Shown: positions 23,810-32,892 of the stretch, piece by piece | Layout: every line of letters begins with the position of its first letter | Position numbering within the stretch: position 1 is the first letter of the stretch | NCBI RefSeq assembly: GCF_000337555.1 | Contig: NZ_AOIO01000014.1 | Span: forward strand, 1 to 59,989 | Origin: Natrialba asiatica DSM 12278 | Lineage (GTDB): Archaea > Halobacteriota > Halobacteria > Halobacteriales > Natrialbaceae | Direction of reading: 5' to 3' | Length of the DNA: 59,989 nucleotides | Notes under the pieces: generated by a model | The model's input: the letters and a program-made list of their open reading frames with translations, nothing else | What the model was told of the DNA's origin: nothing | Database searches by the model: none | Made by a program: the position numbers and the translations under genes

Positions 23810-25219
23810 ATGTCAGACACTACCGAGACCGGACTTGCACGCACGCTGTCCAAACGGGATACGTTAGTCCTCGCGTTCGGAGCCATGATCGGGTGGGGGT
23901 GGATCATCCTCTCGGGCACGTGGATCGACCAGGGCGGCCCCCTCGGCGCGATCATCGCCTTCGTCATCGGCGGCTTCATGGTCGGCGTCGTCGCCATCCT
24001 CTACGGTGAACTCGCCTCCGCGATGCCGCTCGTCGGCGGCGAACACGTCTACAGTTTACGTGCGCTCGGACCGCTCGGGGCGTTCGTCTGTACGTGGGCG
24101 ATCGTCTTCGGCTACGTTACCGTCGTCGCCTTCGAAGCCGTCGCCCTGCCCTCCGCGATGGCCTTCCTCGTCCCCGGCTTCGACGCGATCGAACTCTGGT
24201 CGGTCGCCGGCGACCCCGTCTACGGCACCTGGATTCTCGTCGGCGTCCTCGGCACCGTCTTCATCACGGCCCTGAACTACGTCGGCATCCGCCCCGCAGT
24301 CCAGTTCCAGATCGTCATGACCCTCGTGATCGCGCTCGCCGGTGCCGTCCTCATCGCCGGCGCGATCGGCAACGGCTCTCCCTCCCCCGACCCCGCGCTC
24401 ACCGCCGGCACCGCCGGCATCTTCGCCGTCGTCCTCCAGACGCCGTTCATGTTCGTCGGCTTCGACGTGATCCCCCAATCGGCCGAAGAAGCCGACGTTT
24501 CCCCGCGCTCGCTCGGCCTCCTCGTCATCGCCGCCGTCGGCCTGGCGACGCTGTTTTACATCGCCGTCATCTGGGGCGCTAGCCGCAGTCTCTCCGGCGC
24601 TGAACTCGTCGACAGTTCGCTCCCGGCCGCCGAAGCGATGGCCGCACTGTTCGACAGTCAGACGATCGGACAGCTCATGGCGCTCGCCGGCGTTGCGGGC
24701 ATCCTCACCAGCTGGAACGCCTTCATCATCGGCGGCAGCCGCGCCATCTTCGCGCTCGCCGAGAGCGGAATGCTCCCGAAACCGTTCGCGAAGATCCACC
24801 CCGAGTACAACACGCCGAGTAACGCGATCCTCTTCATCGGCGGCCTCTCCGCGCTCGCGCCGCTGTTCGGCGAGCAGATGCTCACCTGGGTCGTCAACGC
24901 CGGCGGGCTCGGTATCGTCGTCGCCTGGCTCCTCGTCGCCGTCTCCTTCCTCGTTCTGCGCTTCCGGGAACCCGACATGAACCGCCCGTATAAGGTCCCG
25001 GGCGGCATGGCCGTCGGGCTCCTCGGACTGGGACTGACCGTCTTCTTCGTCTACCTCTACTTACCCGGCGGTCAATCCGCGCTGCTGTGGCCCTACGAGT
25101 GGGCGATCGTCCTGCTCTGGTGCGTACTCGGGGCCGCCTTCTACGCCGTTTCCGAAGGCCACTCCGAGGAACACGAGCAGGCCGCACTCGATCGCATCGA
25201 GCAGTTGCAAGACGGCTGA
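23810..25219 (+). CDS. APC superfamily amino-acid permease
   Basis: This 469-residue transporter has twelve predicted helices. The first helix has the unwound APC motif FGAMIGWGWIILSGTWI, and helix 6 carries FMFVGFDVIPQSAEEADVSP, typical of amino-acid/polyamine/cation symporters. It should bring amino acids in, driven by a cation gradient. Upstream is a divergent Lrp-type regulator; 78 bp downstream is a Usp gene, a common partner of haloarchaeal APC transporters. The TATA box predicts a leaderless mRNA. The exact substrate cannot be read from the sequence. Confidence 0.92.
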   Translation: MSDTTETGLARTLSKRDTLVLAFGAMIGWGWIILSGTWIDQGGPLGAIIAFVIGGFMVGVVAILYGELASAMPLVGGEHVYSLRALGPLGAFVCTWAIVFGYVTVVAFEAVALPSAMAFLVPGFDAIELWSVAGDPVYGTWILVGVLGTVFITALNYVGIRPAVQFQIVMTLVIALAGAVLIAGAIGNGSPSPDPALTAGTAGIFAVVLQTPFMFVGFDVIPQSAEEADVSPRSLGLLVIAAVGLATLFYIAVIWGASRSLSGAELVDSSLPAAEAMAALFDSQTIGQLMALAGVAGILTSWNAFIIGGSRAIFALAESGMLPKPFAKIHPEYNTPSNAILFIGGLSALAPLFGEQMLTWVVNAGGLGIVVAWLLVAVSFLVLRFREPDMNRPYKVPGGMAVGLLGLGLTVFFVYLYLPGGQSALLWPYEWAIVLLWCVLGAAFYAVSEGHSEEHEQAALDRIEQLQDG

Positions 25220-25297
25220 TCGCCCGCCGAGCGAATCGGTTCTACCAGCCTGCCACCGGGCCGAGCCTTTTTGTCGACTGCGCGCACATCTCCCCGC

Positions 25298-25759
25298 ATG
25301 GACGACAGCGAGCCGTTTGCCGTCGATACCGTTCTCGCTCCCGTCGACGGCAGCGACGAATCCGCGACCACCGCCGAGTACGCCGTCGCCATCGCAAACC
25401 GCTACGACGCCTCCGTCCACGTCCTGTACATCCTCGGACGAGGTGTTATCCGTGGAATGGACGTCGGTACCGTCGACGAAACGGAGGTCGCAGACAGCAG
25501 CCGGGGCTTTCTCGAAGACATCCAGTCGATCGCCGCCGATGGCGACGTCCCCCTCTCGACATCGATCGACGACGGCTTCTCACAGACGCGGAAGACGCGA
25601 CACCCGGGGAACGTCGTTCTCGATACCGCAGACGATATCGACGCCGACTTCATCGTCCTGCCGCGCGAACCCGTGACCGACACCGCGTCCGCCGAAGTGC
25701 TCGAAAAAGTCGCCGAGTACGTCCTCTCCTACGCGAGCCAGCCGGTGCTCTCCGTCTGA
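25298..25759 (+). CDS. universal stress protein (UspA family) downstream of the permease
   Basis: A 153-residue Usp-fold protein beginning MDDSEPFAVDTVLAPVDGSD. It lacks the GxxGx9G(S/T) ATP signature; the matching region reads IVLPREPVTDTASAEVLEKV, so it may not bind ATP. It sits 78 bp after the permease on the same strand and is probably co-transcribed, acting as a regulator of the transporter as in other transporter-Usp pairs. The ATG at 25298 is chosen over an in-frame upstream codon at 25271 because it is close to a CCTTTTTG promoter-like box. Confidence 0.85.
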   Translation: MDDSEPFAVDTVLAPVDGSDESATTAEYAVAIANRYDASVHVLYILGRGVIRGMDVGTVDETEVADSSRGFLEDIQSIAADGDVPLSTSIDDGFSQTRKTRHPGNVVLDTADDIDADFIVLPREPVTDTASAEVLEKVAEYVLSYASQPVLSV

Positions 25760-25779
25760 GTCGCGCTTTCTACGAGGGC

Positions 25780-26367
25780 TTACCCGCTCCCGTCCCCGTC
25801 CTCGCCCTCTAGCACGATCGCCATCTCCTGCTCGAAACTCTCCGATCCCGTCGCCTCGAATCCGACCCGCTCGTAGAGCGCAATCGCCGGATTATTCCAG
25901 CGCTCGACGGTCAACCAGACTCGCTCGATACCGACATCGCTCGCGTGCCCGAGCAAATGTTCCAAGAGTTGCGTCCCGATCCCCGCCCGCTGGTACGCCT
26001 GCAGGACGAAAATCGCGAGTTCCCATTCGATCTCGTTTCGCTCCTCGATCGCCGCCGGTTCGTCCACGTCCGGCACGAGCGTCGCGTGGGCAATGACGGT
26101 CCCGTCGTGTCGCGCAATCACGTTGACGCTCTCCTCGGCGATCGTCTCGAGCCAGTCACGAATCCGCTTTTCTCCTGTCGGCGGAATCCCCTGCGCTCGA
26201 TCGCTCGGATCGAACTCGTCGTACATCACGACGACGTCCTCGAGTTCGGCCGTCAGATCGTCGGCGGCCCGGACCTCGATGGTTCGCCCCTCTCGATCGT
26301 CGATCGTCGTCGGTGGCGACGGAAACGGTCCCGAGCGGTCGTCGGGGTAGATTCGCGTCGGAGTCAT
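25780..26367 (-). CDS. GNAT family N-acetyltransferase
   Basis: A 195-residue acetyl-CoA-dependent acyltransferase. The GNAT core spans about 30-180. Motif A is ELAIFVLQAYQRAGIGTQLL with the QRxGIG CoA-phosphate loop, followed by RVWLTVERWNNPAIALYERV and the GF end of motif B. The substrate is unknown. It begins 2 bp after the stop of a Usp gene on the same strand, so the two form an operon. I start at the ATG at 26367 (MTPTRIYPDDRSGPF). Confidence 0.88.
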   Translation of the reverse strand: MTPTRIYPDDRSGPFPSPPTTIDDREGRTIEVRAADDLTAELEDVVVMYDEFDPSDRAQGIPPTGEKRIRDWLETIAEESVNVIARHDGTVIAHATLVPDVDEPAAIEERNEIEWELAIFVLQAYQRAGIGTQLLEHLLGHASDVGIERVWLTVERWNNPAIALYERVGFEATGSESFEQEMAIVLEGEDGDGSG

Positions 26368-26369
26368 CG

Positions 26370-26738
26370 TTATCGCACCAGTTTGACCGTCGTCGGCGAG
26401 TTCAGCAGGACGAACTCGGTGATCGGGCCGAGTTGGATTTTTCCCATCGGGCTGAGCGTGCCGCCGCCGATGGCGAGTTGGTCGAACTCGCCCTGTTCGG
26501 CGTAGTCGACGAGGGCGCTGCCGGGGTCGCCTTCGAGTCGGACGAGCTCGGCGTCGATGTCGGCCTCGGTGAGCAGCGTGTCGGCCTGTTCGTACATTTC
26601 GTCCTGACTGCGTTTGGCCTCGGGTTTCTCGAGGACGGCGACGGTGAGGTCGTCGCCGACGGTCTGCGTTCGGTCGATGGTCTGGCGGAGCGTTTTGATC
26701 GATTCGTCGCTGCCGCCGAGTCCCACGAGTACGTTCAT
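26370..26738 (-). CDS. universal stress protein (UspA family)
   Basis: A short 122-residue Usp protein: MNVLVGLGGSDESIKTLRQT at the start and GGGTLSPMGKIQLGPITEFV at the end, a form of the ATP-binding loop. It is the first gene of a two-gene operon with a GNAT acetyltransferase 2 bp downstream. Usp-acetyltransferase pairing suggests acetylation-linked stress control, but that is inference. A GGCATAACG box about 34 bp upstream may be its promoter. It is divergent from the AAA ATPase. Confidence 0.85.
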   Translation of the reverse strand: MNVLVGLGGSDESIKTLRQTIDRTQTVGDDLTVAVLEKPEAKRSQDEMYEQADTLLTEADIDAELVRLEGDPGSALVDYAEQGEFDQLAIGGGTLSPMGKIQLGPITEFVLLNSPTTVKLVR

Positions 26739-26981
26739 ACGGATGGGTGTGGGCCGGGGGACGAAAGTCGTTATGCCGGGATCGCGGTCCGAGAGCGGAA
26801 AGGCGGTACGGCGATATGGCTGTCGCGAGGTCGTTTCCCGCCGAGCGGTAGCGCCCCACGCCGCGACGAGAGAGTTCGGTGGCGTTTTTCGGAAAGTCTC
26901 TGATGGGGACTGTCGTGTGCCCGGGTACGTGACGATTGCGTGACGACGCTGTTAAGAGCGTGTGGTGAATACGATGACCGA

Positions 26982-28460
26982 ATGAGTAATGCGGCGCTCG
27001 ATGTCGTGGAGTTTCTGCTCACGACGAGCGTGTATTCGGACGACAGGACGCTTGACGAGAACGATCTTCCGCCGTCGTTCCGCCGGGTATTCTGGACCGG
27101 TGGCGTCGATGAGAGCGGTGACGGCGAGGAGAGCGGCGACGATGATACCGGCGGCGCTGGCGCGAGCGGGAGTGCAAACGCCGGTCGCCGCCACGCCGGG
27201 ATTCGTCGACCGCTCTCGACGACGAATAGTACCGCGCGAGAGGCGACGGGCGTCGACCGACCGTGGGATGCCGTCTCCGAGTTGATGTTCACCGAGCGCG
27301 ACGAGTTCTCCGGCTCGATTTCGCTCACCCAGCAGGAGATGGCCGAATCGTGGTTCGCAGAGCGCGTCGATACGGAACGATTACGAGAGAACCCGACGCT
27401 GGCGAAGCACTTCGAGGATCACGAGGCGTTCGATGGCGAGGTGAGCCACGAGGCGGCTCGCGAGCAGAACCGTCCGATTCAGGCGGATCGGGTCTGGATC
27501 GACAGCCTGCTCGAGGAGTACTTCGACGACGAGGACGACGAGGACATGCTCGACCTCGTCGACGTTCGCGCGCCCGAAGAGGTCGACGTGACGCTCGACG
27601 ACCTGGTCCTCACGGGGGATCAGGAGGCCGAAATCGACAAGATTTCGAAGGCGATCGAACACCGGGATTACCTCGCCGAGATCGGCCTTCGAGAGATCGG
27701 CAAGTTGCTGTTCGTCGGCCCGCCGGGGACTGGCAAGACCTCGACCGCGCAGGCGCTGGCGCGGGATATGGACCTGCCGTTCGTCGAGGTCAAACTCTCG
27801 ATGATCACGTCCCAGTACCTGGGCGAGACGGCCAAAAACGTCGACAAGACCTTCGAGGTAGCAAAGCGCCTCTCCCCCTGTATTCTGTTCATCGACGAGT
27901 TCGATTTCGTGGCCAAAACTCGACGCAGCGACGAGCACGCGGCGCTCAAGCGTGCGGTCAACACGTTGCTCAAGAGCATCGACAACATTTCGCTGATCGA
28001 GGACGACGTGTTGCTGATCGGGGCGACGAATCACCCGGATCAGTTAGACGATGCGGCCTGGCGGCGCTTCGACGAGATCATCAACTTCCCGAAGCCGGAC
28101 TACGGCATGCGAGCGGACATTTTGCAGGTCATCACGCGCACGATGGACATCGAGGAGTTCGATCCGCAACTCATCGCCGAGTCGACGCAGGGGCTGACCG
28201 GCAGCGACCTCCGGATGGTGCTTCGCGAGGCGGTGCTCGAGGCGTTGACCGAGGATCGGACGACGCTGACCCAGGAGGACCTGCTCAACGCGGTCGAGGA
28301 GTTCGAAGAGCGAGACAACCTGAAGAACATGGACATGATCGAGGGCGACCACGACGCGCTCGTCGCGGGTGGCGATATCGGGAAGGCGAGTGATGGTGGG
28401 CACGATCACGATCATGATCACGACCACGACGATCACGACGATCACGACCACGACCACTAA
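26982..28460 (+). CDS. AAA+ ATPase with His/Asp-rich C-terminal tail
   Basis: This 492-residue protein has a variable N-terminal region (1-200, with a Gly/Asp/Ser linker at about 38-65) and one AAA+ module. Walker A is GPPGTGKTS with Lys252, Walker B is CILFIDEFD, sensor 1 is LIGATNHPDQLD, and an arginine-finger region follows at AAWRRFDE. It is of the CDC48/FtsH-like AAA class and probably hexameric. The last 20 residues are almost only His and Asp (HDHDHDHDHDDHD-type), a likely divalent-metal-binding tail. I start at the ATG at 26982, 25 bp after the GTTAAGAGC box. The client or process is unknown. Confidence 0.88.
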   Translation: MSNAALDVVEFLLTTSVYSDDRTLDENDLPPSFRRVFWTGGVDESGDGEESGDDDTGGAGASGSANAGRRHAGIRRPLSTTNSTAREATGVDRPWDAVSELMFTERDEFSGSISLTQQEMAESWFAERVDTERLRENPTLAKHFEDHEAFDGEVSHEAAREQNRPIQADRVWIDSLLEEYFDDEDDEDMLDLVDVRAPEEVDVTLDDLVLTGDQEAEIDKISKAIEHRDYLAEIGLREIGKLLFVGPPGTGKTSTAQALARDMDLPFVEVKLSMITSQYLGETAKNVDKTFEVAKRLSPCILFIDEFDFVAKTRRSDEHAALKRAVNTLLKSIDNISLIEDDVLLIGATNHPDQLDDAAWRRFDEIINFPKPDYGMRADILQVITRTMDIEEFDPQLIAESTQGLTGSDLRMVLREAVLEALTEDRTTLTQEDLLNAVEEFEERDNLKNMDMIEGDHDALVAGGDIGKASDGGHDHDHDHDHDDHDDHDHDH

Positions 28461-28554
28461 CCGGCCGTCGGACGCTCGTTTCGCTGACCGCGCGTGAGAG
28501 TCGCCGATGGCTGCGGGGAACAGCCTTTATGCGATGGCTTCGAATGTGCAGGCG

Positions 28555-29040
28555 ATGACCGATGATGGGTTGCCTTTCGAGACCGCCGAGACTGCTCAGA
28601 CTGCGCAAACGTCCCGGACTACCCAGACTGCCCAACGGACACCGGCCGGACAAGACACGCAGCCCGGGAAACCCGCACGAACCGACGGTCCGATCGAAAC
28701 TATCGCCGCCCGTGTTCGAACCGAGTTCAGCGAGTCGATTCGCCGTCTCATCGCGTTCGGTCCCGCCGTCCACGGCGACGGTGCCCTCCGGACGGAAGCC
28801 GATTTGCTCGCCGTTATCGAGGACGCCGACGTGGCGACAGGAGCCAACGAGGAGACGGACTGCGAGCGCGCACTCACCGAACTCGCACACGACGTCGCGC
28901 TCGAACGCGGTATCGTCCTCACGGTACACGTTCTGCCGGTCGAACGGTTCGAAGCGAACGCCGACCATCCGTTCATCGAACAGGCCATCGCGGAGGGGAC
29001 CGAGTTCACCTCGCCGACTCCGGAGGACAACGAGCGGTAA
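28555..29040 (+). CDS. nucleotidyltransferase-fold protein, probably inactive
   Basis: This 161-residue protein has a low-complexity Thr/Gln/Pro N-terminus (1-45, encoded by CAGACTGC repeats) and a domain of the MNT nucleotidyltransferase type: RVRTEFSESIRRLIAFGPAV then HGDGALRTEADLLAVIEDAD. In active enzymes the loop is GSRARG...DxD; here it is GPAVHG with only one acidic residue, so catalysis is doubtful. It may be a regulatory or vestigial member. A CTTTATGCG TATA box about 25 bp before the ATG at 28555 favours that start over 28507. Confidence 0.6.
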   Translation: MTDDGLPFETAETAQTAQTSRTTQTAQRTPAGQDTQPGKPARTDGPIETIAARVRTEFSESIRRLIAFGPAVHGDGALRTEADLLAVIEDADVATGANEETDCERALTELAHDVALERGIVLTVHVLPVERFEANADHPFIEQAIAEGTEFTSPTPEDNER

Positions 29041-29142
29041 CTCGCCGCATTGCCTCGGTGTTTGCAGTCTCGCCGCGCTCTCGGGGACAAGCACACGCAC
29101 AACAACAACAACAACACTCGTTCCACTCGAGGGAGACGACTG

Positions 29143-29967
29143 ATGCGCGTAACCCTCCTCGGAACCGGCGATACCACCGGCACGCCGACCGTTGGCTGTG
29201 ACTGTGATACGTGCGAGGCCGCCCGAGAGCGCGGCGTCGAGCGAACCCGCTTTTCGGTCCACGTCGAGAACGAGCGCACCGGCGAGGCGCTGCTCGTCGA
29301 TTTTAGCCCCGACTTTCGCTACCAGTTCCTTCGCGAGTCCGTTCCGCTCCCCGACGCCGCCATCATCACTCACATCCACTTCGACCACCTCGACGGTCTC
29401 GGCAACGTCTTTCGCGTACTCGATGAACTCGACGTGTACGCGGCAAACGAGACGGACCCGCAGACGGGCGAGAGCGTCGCGGAAACGGTGGCCGACGACT
29501 ACGACTATCTCGATCCCATCACGGTCGTTCCGACGACGCCGCTCGAACCCGTCCGGATCTGCGGGTTCGACGTGACGCTCGTTCCGGTGGACCATCCCCC
29601 GTTGAGGTGTTACGGACTCGCCATCGAAGATCCGGAGACCGGTGCGAAACTAGCGCTGTCTGGAGATACGAGTTACGCCGTTCCCGACCGTTCGCGCGAG
29701 GTGCTCGCCGAACCGGACTTGCTCCTCGCGGACGCCATCGTCCCTGCGGCGCTCTGCGACGCACATCCGATCGGTGGCAGACACGAGGACGACGACGGCG
29801 TACCCCGCACGTTCGGGACGAAACACATGACCCGCGAGGGGGCACTGGCGCTCGCCGACGAACTGAGCGCGACACGGACCCGCCTGGTCCACCTCGCCCA
29901 TTTCTATCCGGCAGCCGAGGCCTTCGAGGAGCCGCTGGCGCTTGACGGCGAAATCTACACGCTGTAA
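29143..29967 (+). CDS. PhnP-like metallo-beta-lactamase-fold hydrolase
   Basis: This 274-residue protein starts MRVTLLGTGDTTGTPTVGCD and contains the CDCDTCEAARERG cysteine cluster that binds a structural zinc in PhnP-like phosphodiesterases. It also has the catalytic THIHFDHLDG motif, VDHPPL, SGDTSY and HLAHFYP ligands. It probably cleaves a cyclic phosphodiester; the substrate in archaea is unknown. The ATG at 29143 follows an intergenic (CAA)n tract at about 29098-29115. No operon partner is obvious. Confidence 0.88.
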   Translation: MRVTLLGTGDTTGTPTVGCDCDTCEAARERGVERTRFSVHVENERTGEALLVDFSPDFRYQFLRESVPLPDAAIITHIHFDHLDGLGNVFRVLDELDVYAANETDPQTGESVAETVADDYDYLDPITVVPTTPLEPVRICGFDVTLVPVDHPPLRCYGLAIEDPETGAKLALSGDTSYAVPDRSREVLAEPDLLLADAIVPAALCDAHPIGGRHEDDDGVPRTFGTKHMTREGALALADELSATRTRLVHLAHFYPAAEAFEEPLALDGEIYTL

Positions 29968-30030
29968 CGCTTGCTGATCGTGAATTCGTTCCAGACAGCA
30001 TGGTGGGGCGGCCGGTAACGTGACGCAAGC

Positions 30031-30041
30031 GAGATATTAAT
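30031..30041 (+). promoter_or_regulatory. TATA box of the kaiC-like gene
   Basis: GATATTAATAG lies about 30 bp before the ATG at 30068, so the transcript should be nearly leaderless. This favours 30068 over the in-frame codon at 30044. Confidence 0.5.
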
Positions 30042-30067
30042 AGTTGCTAAGCGCATTCAACGCTCAC

Positions 30068-31540
30068 ATGGACCATCGTGTTACCCCATTGAGTAGCGGG
30101 GTCGCTGGACTCGACGATATCCTTCACGGCGGGTTCGTTCCTGGCCGCATGTATCTCGTTCACGGCCAACCCGGCACCGGGAAGACGCTCCTCGGAATGC
30201 ACTTTCTTCAAGAGGGACTGACCACCGACGAAACGGTGCTTTTCATTCACGGGGAAGAGTCACAAGACGAGATCCGCATGAACGGCGACGCGGTCGATAT
30301 CGATGTCTCCGGCGCGGAGTTTCTCGATCTGGGCCCCGACTCCGAGTTCTTCACCGAAGACTACTCCTACGACCTGGTCGATCCGAGCGACATCGAGCAG
30401 GATCGCTACACGCAGGACATCCACGAGGCAATCCGTGAGATCGATCCCGATCGGGTTGTCGTCGATCCGATCACACAGCTCCGGTACGTCGAAGCCAACG
30501 ACTACCAGTTCCGAAAGCGCATTCTCGCGTTTATGCGCTTTCTCAAACAGCGCGAGATAACCGTTCTCACGACTGCAACCCCCTCGACGGAACAGGAGTA
30601 CGATACCGAAATTCGCTCGCTCAGCGACGGCATCATCGAACTCACGCGCGGCGACGGCGGCCGCCGAATCAAGGTCGCAAAACACCGGGCGCTCGGGCAG
30701 CGAAAGGGCGACCACGCGATGGAAATCCGCGAAAACGGGCTCGAAGTGTTCCCGCAACTGGCCCCGGATCGGTACGAACATCCCCTCGAATCGAACCAAC
30801 TCGAGTTCGGTATCCCCGGTCTCAACGAACTCTCCGGCGGCGGATTCGACCAGCGTACCGCGACGTTCATCAGCGGTCCGACCGGTGCCGGGAAGACCTC
30901 GACCGGCACGCAGTTGCTTACGCAGGCGGCTGCGAACGAGCTGAAATCAGCCGTCTATCTCTTCGAAGAGGATATCGAGACGTACGAACACCGCTCGGAG
31001 TCGATCGGGATGCCGGTCGCCAAGATGCGCGATGACGGCCTCCTTTCGGTGACCGAAATCGAGCCGCGAACGCTTTCGAGCGAGGAGTTCGCCCATACGG
31101 TCAAAGACGAGATCGACGAGCGGGGAACCGATATCGTGATGATCGACGGCCTCAACGGCTATACGACCTCGATTCAAGGGAACGAGGAAAAACTGGTCAG
31201 AAAGCTCCACGCGCTGACCCGGTACCTGAAAAACCGCGGCATAACGGTGTTGGTGACGAACGAAATCTCGGAGATCACCGGCATCTCGAACGCGACGAGC
31301 AACAACCTGAGCTACGTCGCGGACAATCTCCTGTTCCTGAGCTACGTCGAAATGGACGGCAGTCTCCAGAAAGTCGTCGGGATCCTGAAGAAACGCTCCG
31401 GCAACTTCGAGCCCAACCTCCGCGAGTTCGAAATCACGTCCGAGGGGATTCGCGTCGGCAATCCGCTGACCGGACTTCACGGCATTCTTCAGGGCGCTCC
31501 CCGAACCGGCGGACCGACGGATCTCGATCGATACGAATGA
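30068..31540 (+). CDS. kaiC: KaiC-family double RecA-like ATPase
   Basis: This 490-residue protein has two tandem RecA-like domains, as in the circadian ATPase KaiC. Walker A motifs are GQPGTGKT (33-40) and GPTGAGKTS with Lys276. Both catalytic Glu pairs are present (HGEESQDE and FEEDIETY). In the second domain the region aligned with the KaiC phosphorylation pair Ser431-Thr432 reads LSYVAD, giving Ser415-Tyr416, so one of the two sites may persist. No kaiA or kaiB is nearby. A histidine kinase gene follows 88 bp downstream, suggesting a signalling pair. It starts at the ATG at 30068. Confidence 0.92.
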   Translation: MDHRVTPLSSGVAGLDDILHGGFVPGRMYLVHGQPGTGKTLLGMHFLQEGLTTDETVLFIHGEESQDEIRMNGDAVDIDVSGAEFLDLGPDSEFFTEDYSYDLVDPSDIEQDRYTQDIHEAIREIDPDRVVVDPITQLRYVEANDYQFRKRILAFMRFLKQREITVLTTATPSTEQEYDTEIRSLSDGIIELTRGDGGRRIKVAKHRALGQRKGDHAMEIRENGLEVFPQLAPDRYEHPLESNQLEFGIPGLNELSGGGFDQRTATFISGPTGAGKTSTGTQLLTQAAANELKSAVYLFEEDIETYEHRSESIGMPVAKMRDDGLLSVTEIEPRTLSSEEFAHTVKDEIDERGTDIVMIDGLNGYTTSIQGNEEKLVRKLHALTRYLKNRGITVLVTNEISEITGISNATSNNLSYVADNLLFLSYVEMDGSLQKVVGILKKRSGNFEPNLREFEITSEGIRVGNPLTGLHGILQGAPRTGGPTDLDRYE

Positions 31541-31628
31541 CACGACGACAGGAACTCGCCCGCGATTGCGGTCGCAGTCGGACGTTGTCCAGTCGTGTGT
31601 GTGCAGTCTCTCACACCAGTGATCGTGC

Positions 31629-32747
31629 ATGACGCTGAGCCCGCACGATCAGCAACCGACAACGAGCACGGTCCAGTTGCTCATCGAAGAGACGGGCAAC
31701 CGCGCCGCGCTCCGGAAACTCCTCGAGGATCACTACGAGATCCGCGCGACGCAGTCGATCGGCAAGGCCGATCTCTATCTCGTCGACGACCACACGTTTC
31801 CCGAGTACCACACCGCCCTCCAGAAGCGCGTCGACCGAAGCGATCCCGTCTTCTGTCCCGTCGTCCTCATCCGTCGAGCCGACAGGAATCCCCACGTTAC
31901 GCTGCCGGACCTCCACGAGCGCGATCCGCCCTACCTCGTCGACGACATCGTCGACGCACCGATCGACCGGGCGCTGCTCGTGCGCCGACTGAACTCGTTG
32001 CTCGTCCGTCGCGAGCAGTCGAAGGATCTTCTCCATTACATCTCACAACTCGAGGCTTCGAACCAGTCGCTCGAGCAGTTCGCCTACGCAGCCTCCCACG
32101 ACCTGCAGGAACCGCTGCGGATGGTCTCGAGTTACCTCCAGCTTATCGAACAACGCTACGGGGACACGTTCGACGAGGACGGCGAGGAGTTCCTCGAGTT
32201 CGCCATCGACGGCGCGGATCGCATGCGGAGCATGATCGACGCCTTGCTCGAGTACTCGCGGATCGATACGGAGGGGGATCCGCTGACGCCGACCGAACTG
32301 GACGGCGTCCTCGCGGACGTCCGCCAGGACCTCCGAATGATGATAGACGAGCACGAGGCCAGTATCGAAGCCGGGTCGCTGCCTCGGGTGCAAGGCGATG
32401 CCGATCAGTTGCGGCAACTGTTTCAGAATTTGCTATCGAACGCGATCGAGTACAGTGGCGAGGAGCGCCCGGAGATCACGATTACCGTCGAGAAGAACGA
32501 GGAGGAGTCGGAATGGAAACTTTCCGTTCACGACGAGGGGATCGGAATCGATCCGGACGATCAGGAGCGGATCTTCGAGGTGTTCCAGCGGCTCCACAGC
32601 CACGAGGAGCGCTCCGGTACCGGCATCGGACTCGCCCTCTGTAAGCGTATCGTCGAGCGACACGACGGGCGCATCTGGGTCGAATCCGAACTCGACGAGG
32701 GAGCGACGTTCTCCTTTACGCTTCCGGCGGTGACCGACTCCTCGTGA
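31629..32747 (+). CDS. soluble sensor histidine kinase
   Basis: This 372-residue cytoplasmic kinase has an N-terminal receiver-like domain (about 15-125) without a clear phospho-acceptor Asp environment, a short coiled region, a HisKA dimer domain with the phospho-acceptor His157 in AASHDLQEPLRM, and a HATPase domain: N box LLSNAIEYSG, G1 HDEGIGIDPDDQERIFEVFQ and G2 GTGIGLALCKRI. No membrane helix is present, so the signal is internal. It directly follows the KaiC-family gene on the same strand and may phosphorylate, or be gated by, that protein. No response regulator is adjacent. Confidence 0.92.
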   Translation: MTLSPHDQQPTTSTVQLLIEETGNRAALRKLLEDHYEIRATQSIGKADLYLVDDHTFPEYHTALQKRVDRSDPVFCPVVLIRRADRNPHVTLPDLHERDPPYLVDDIVDAPIDRALLVRRLNSLLVRREQSKDLLHYISQLEASNQSLEQFAYAASHDLQEPLRMVSSYLQLIEQRYGDTFDEDGEEFLEFAIDGADRMRSMIDALLEYSRIDTEGDPLTPTELDGVLADVRQDLRMMIDEHEASIEAGSLPRVQGDADQLRQLFQNLLSNAIEYSGEERPEITITVEKNEEESEWKLSVHDEGIGIDPDDQERIFEVFQRLHSHEERSGTGIGLALCKRIVERHDGRIWVESELDEGATFSFTLPAVTDSS

Positions 32748-32892
32748 AGGCCGTCGGCAGTGACACCGTCGCTGAACTCGCTCTGTTGCCGTTCCGGGCT
32801 CATCGCTCCCGCAGTCTTTCCGTTCGCTGTTACGCCTTCGATTCGACGTCAATCCCGACACGACTTTCACCCTTACGTCCGTAGGCCACGTC

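Noticed and set aside
28396-28458. Regular repeats that could suggest a CRISPR array
   Set aside because: They are in-frame His/Asp codon repeats at the end of the AAA+ gene, without spacers. No CRISPR-like array was found anywhere in the window.
30044-30068. Earlier start for the KaiC-family gene at 30044
   Set aside because: The TATA box at about 30031-30041 would lie only a few bases ahead, whereas 30068 fits a leaderless start.
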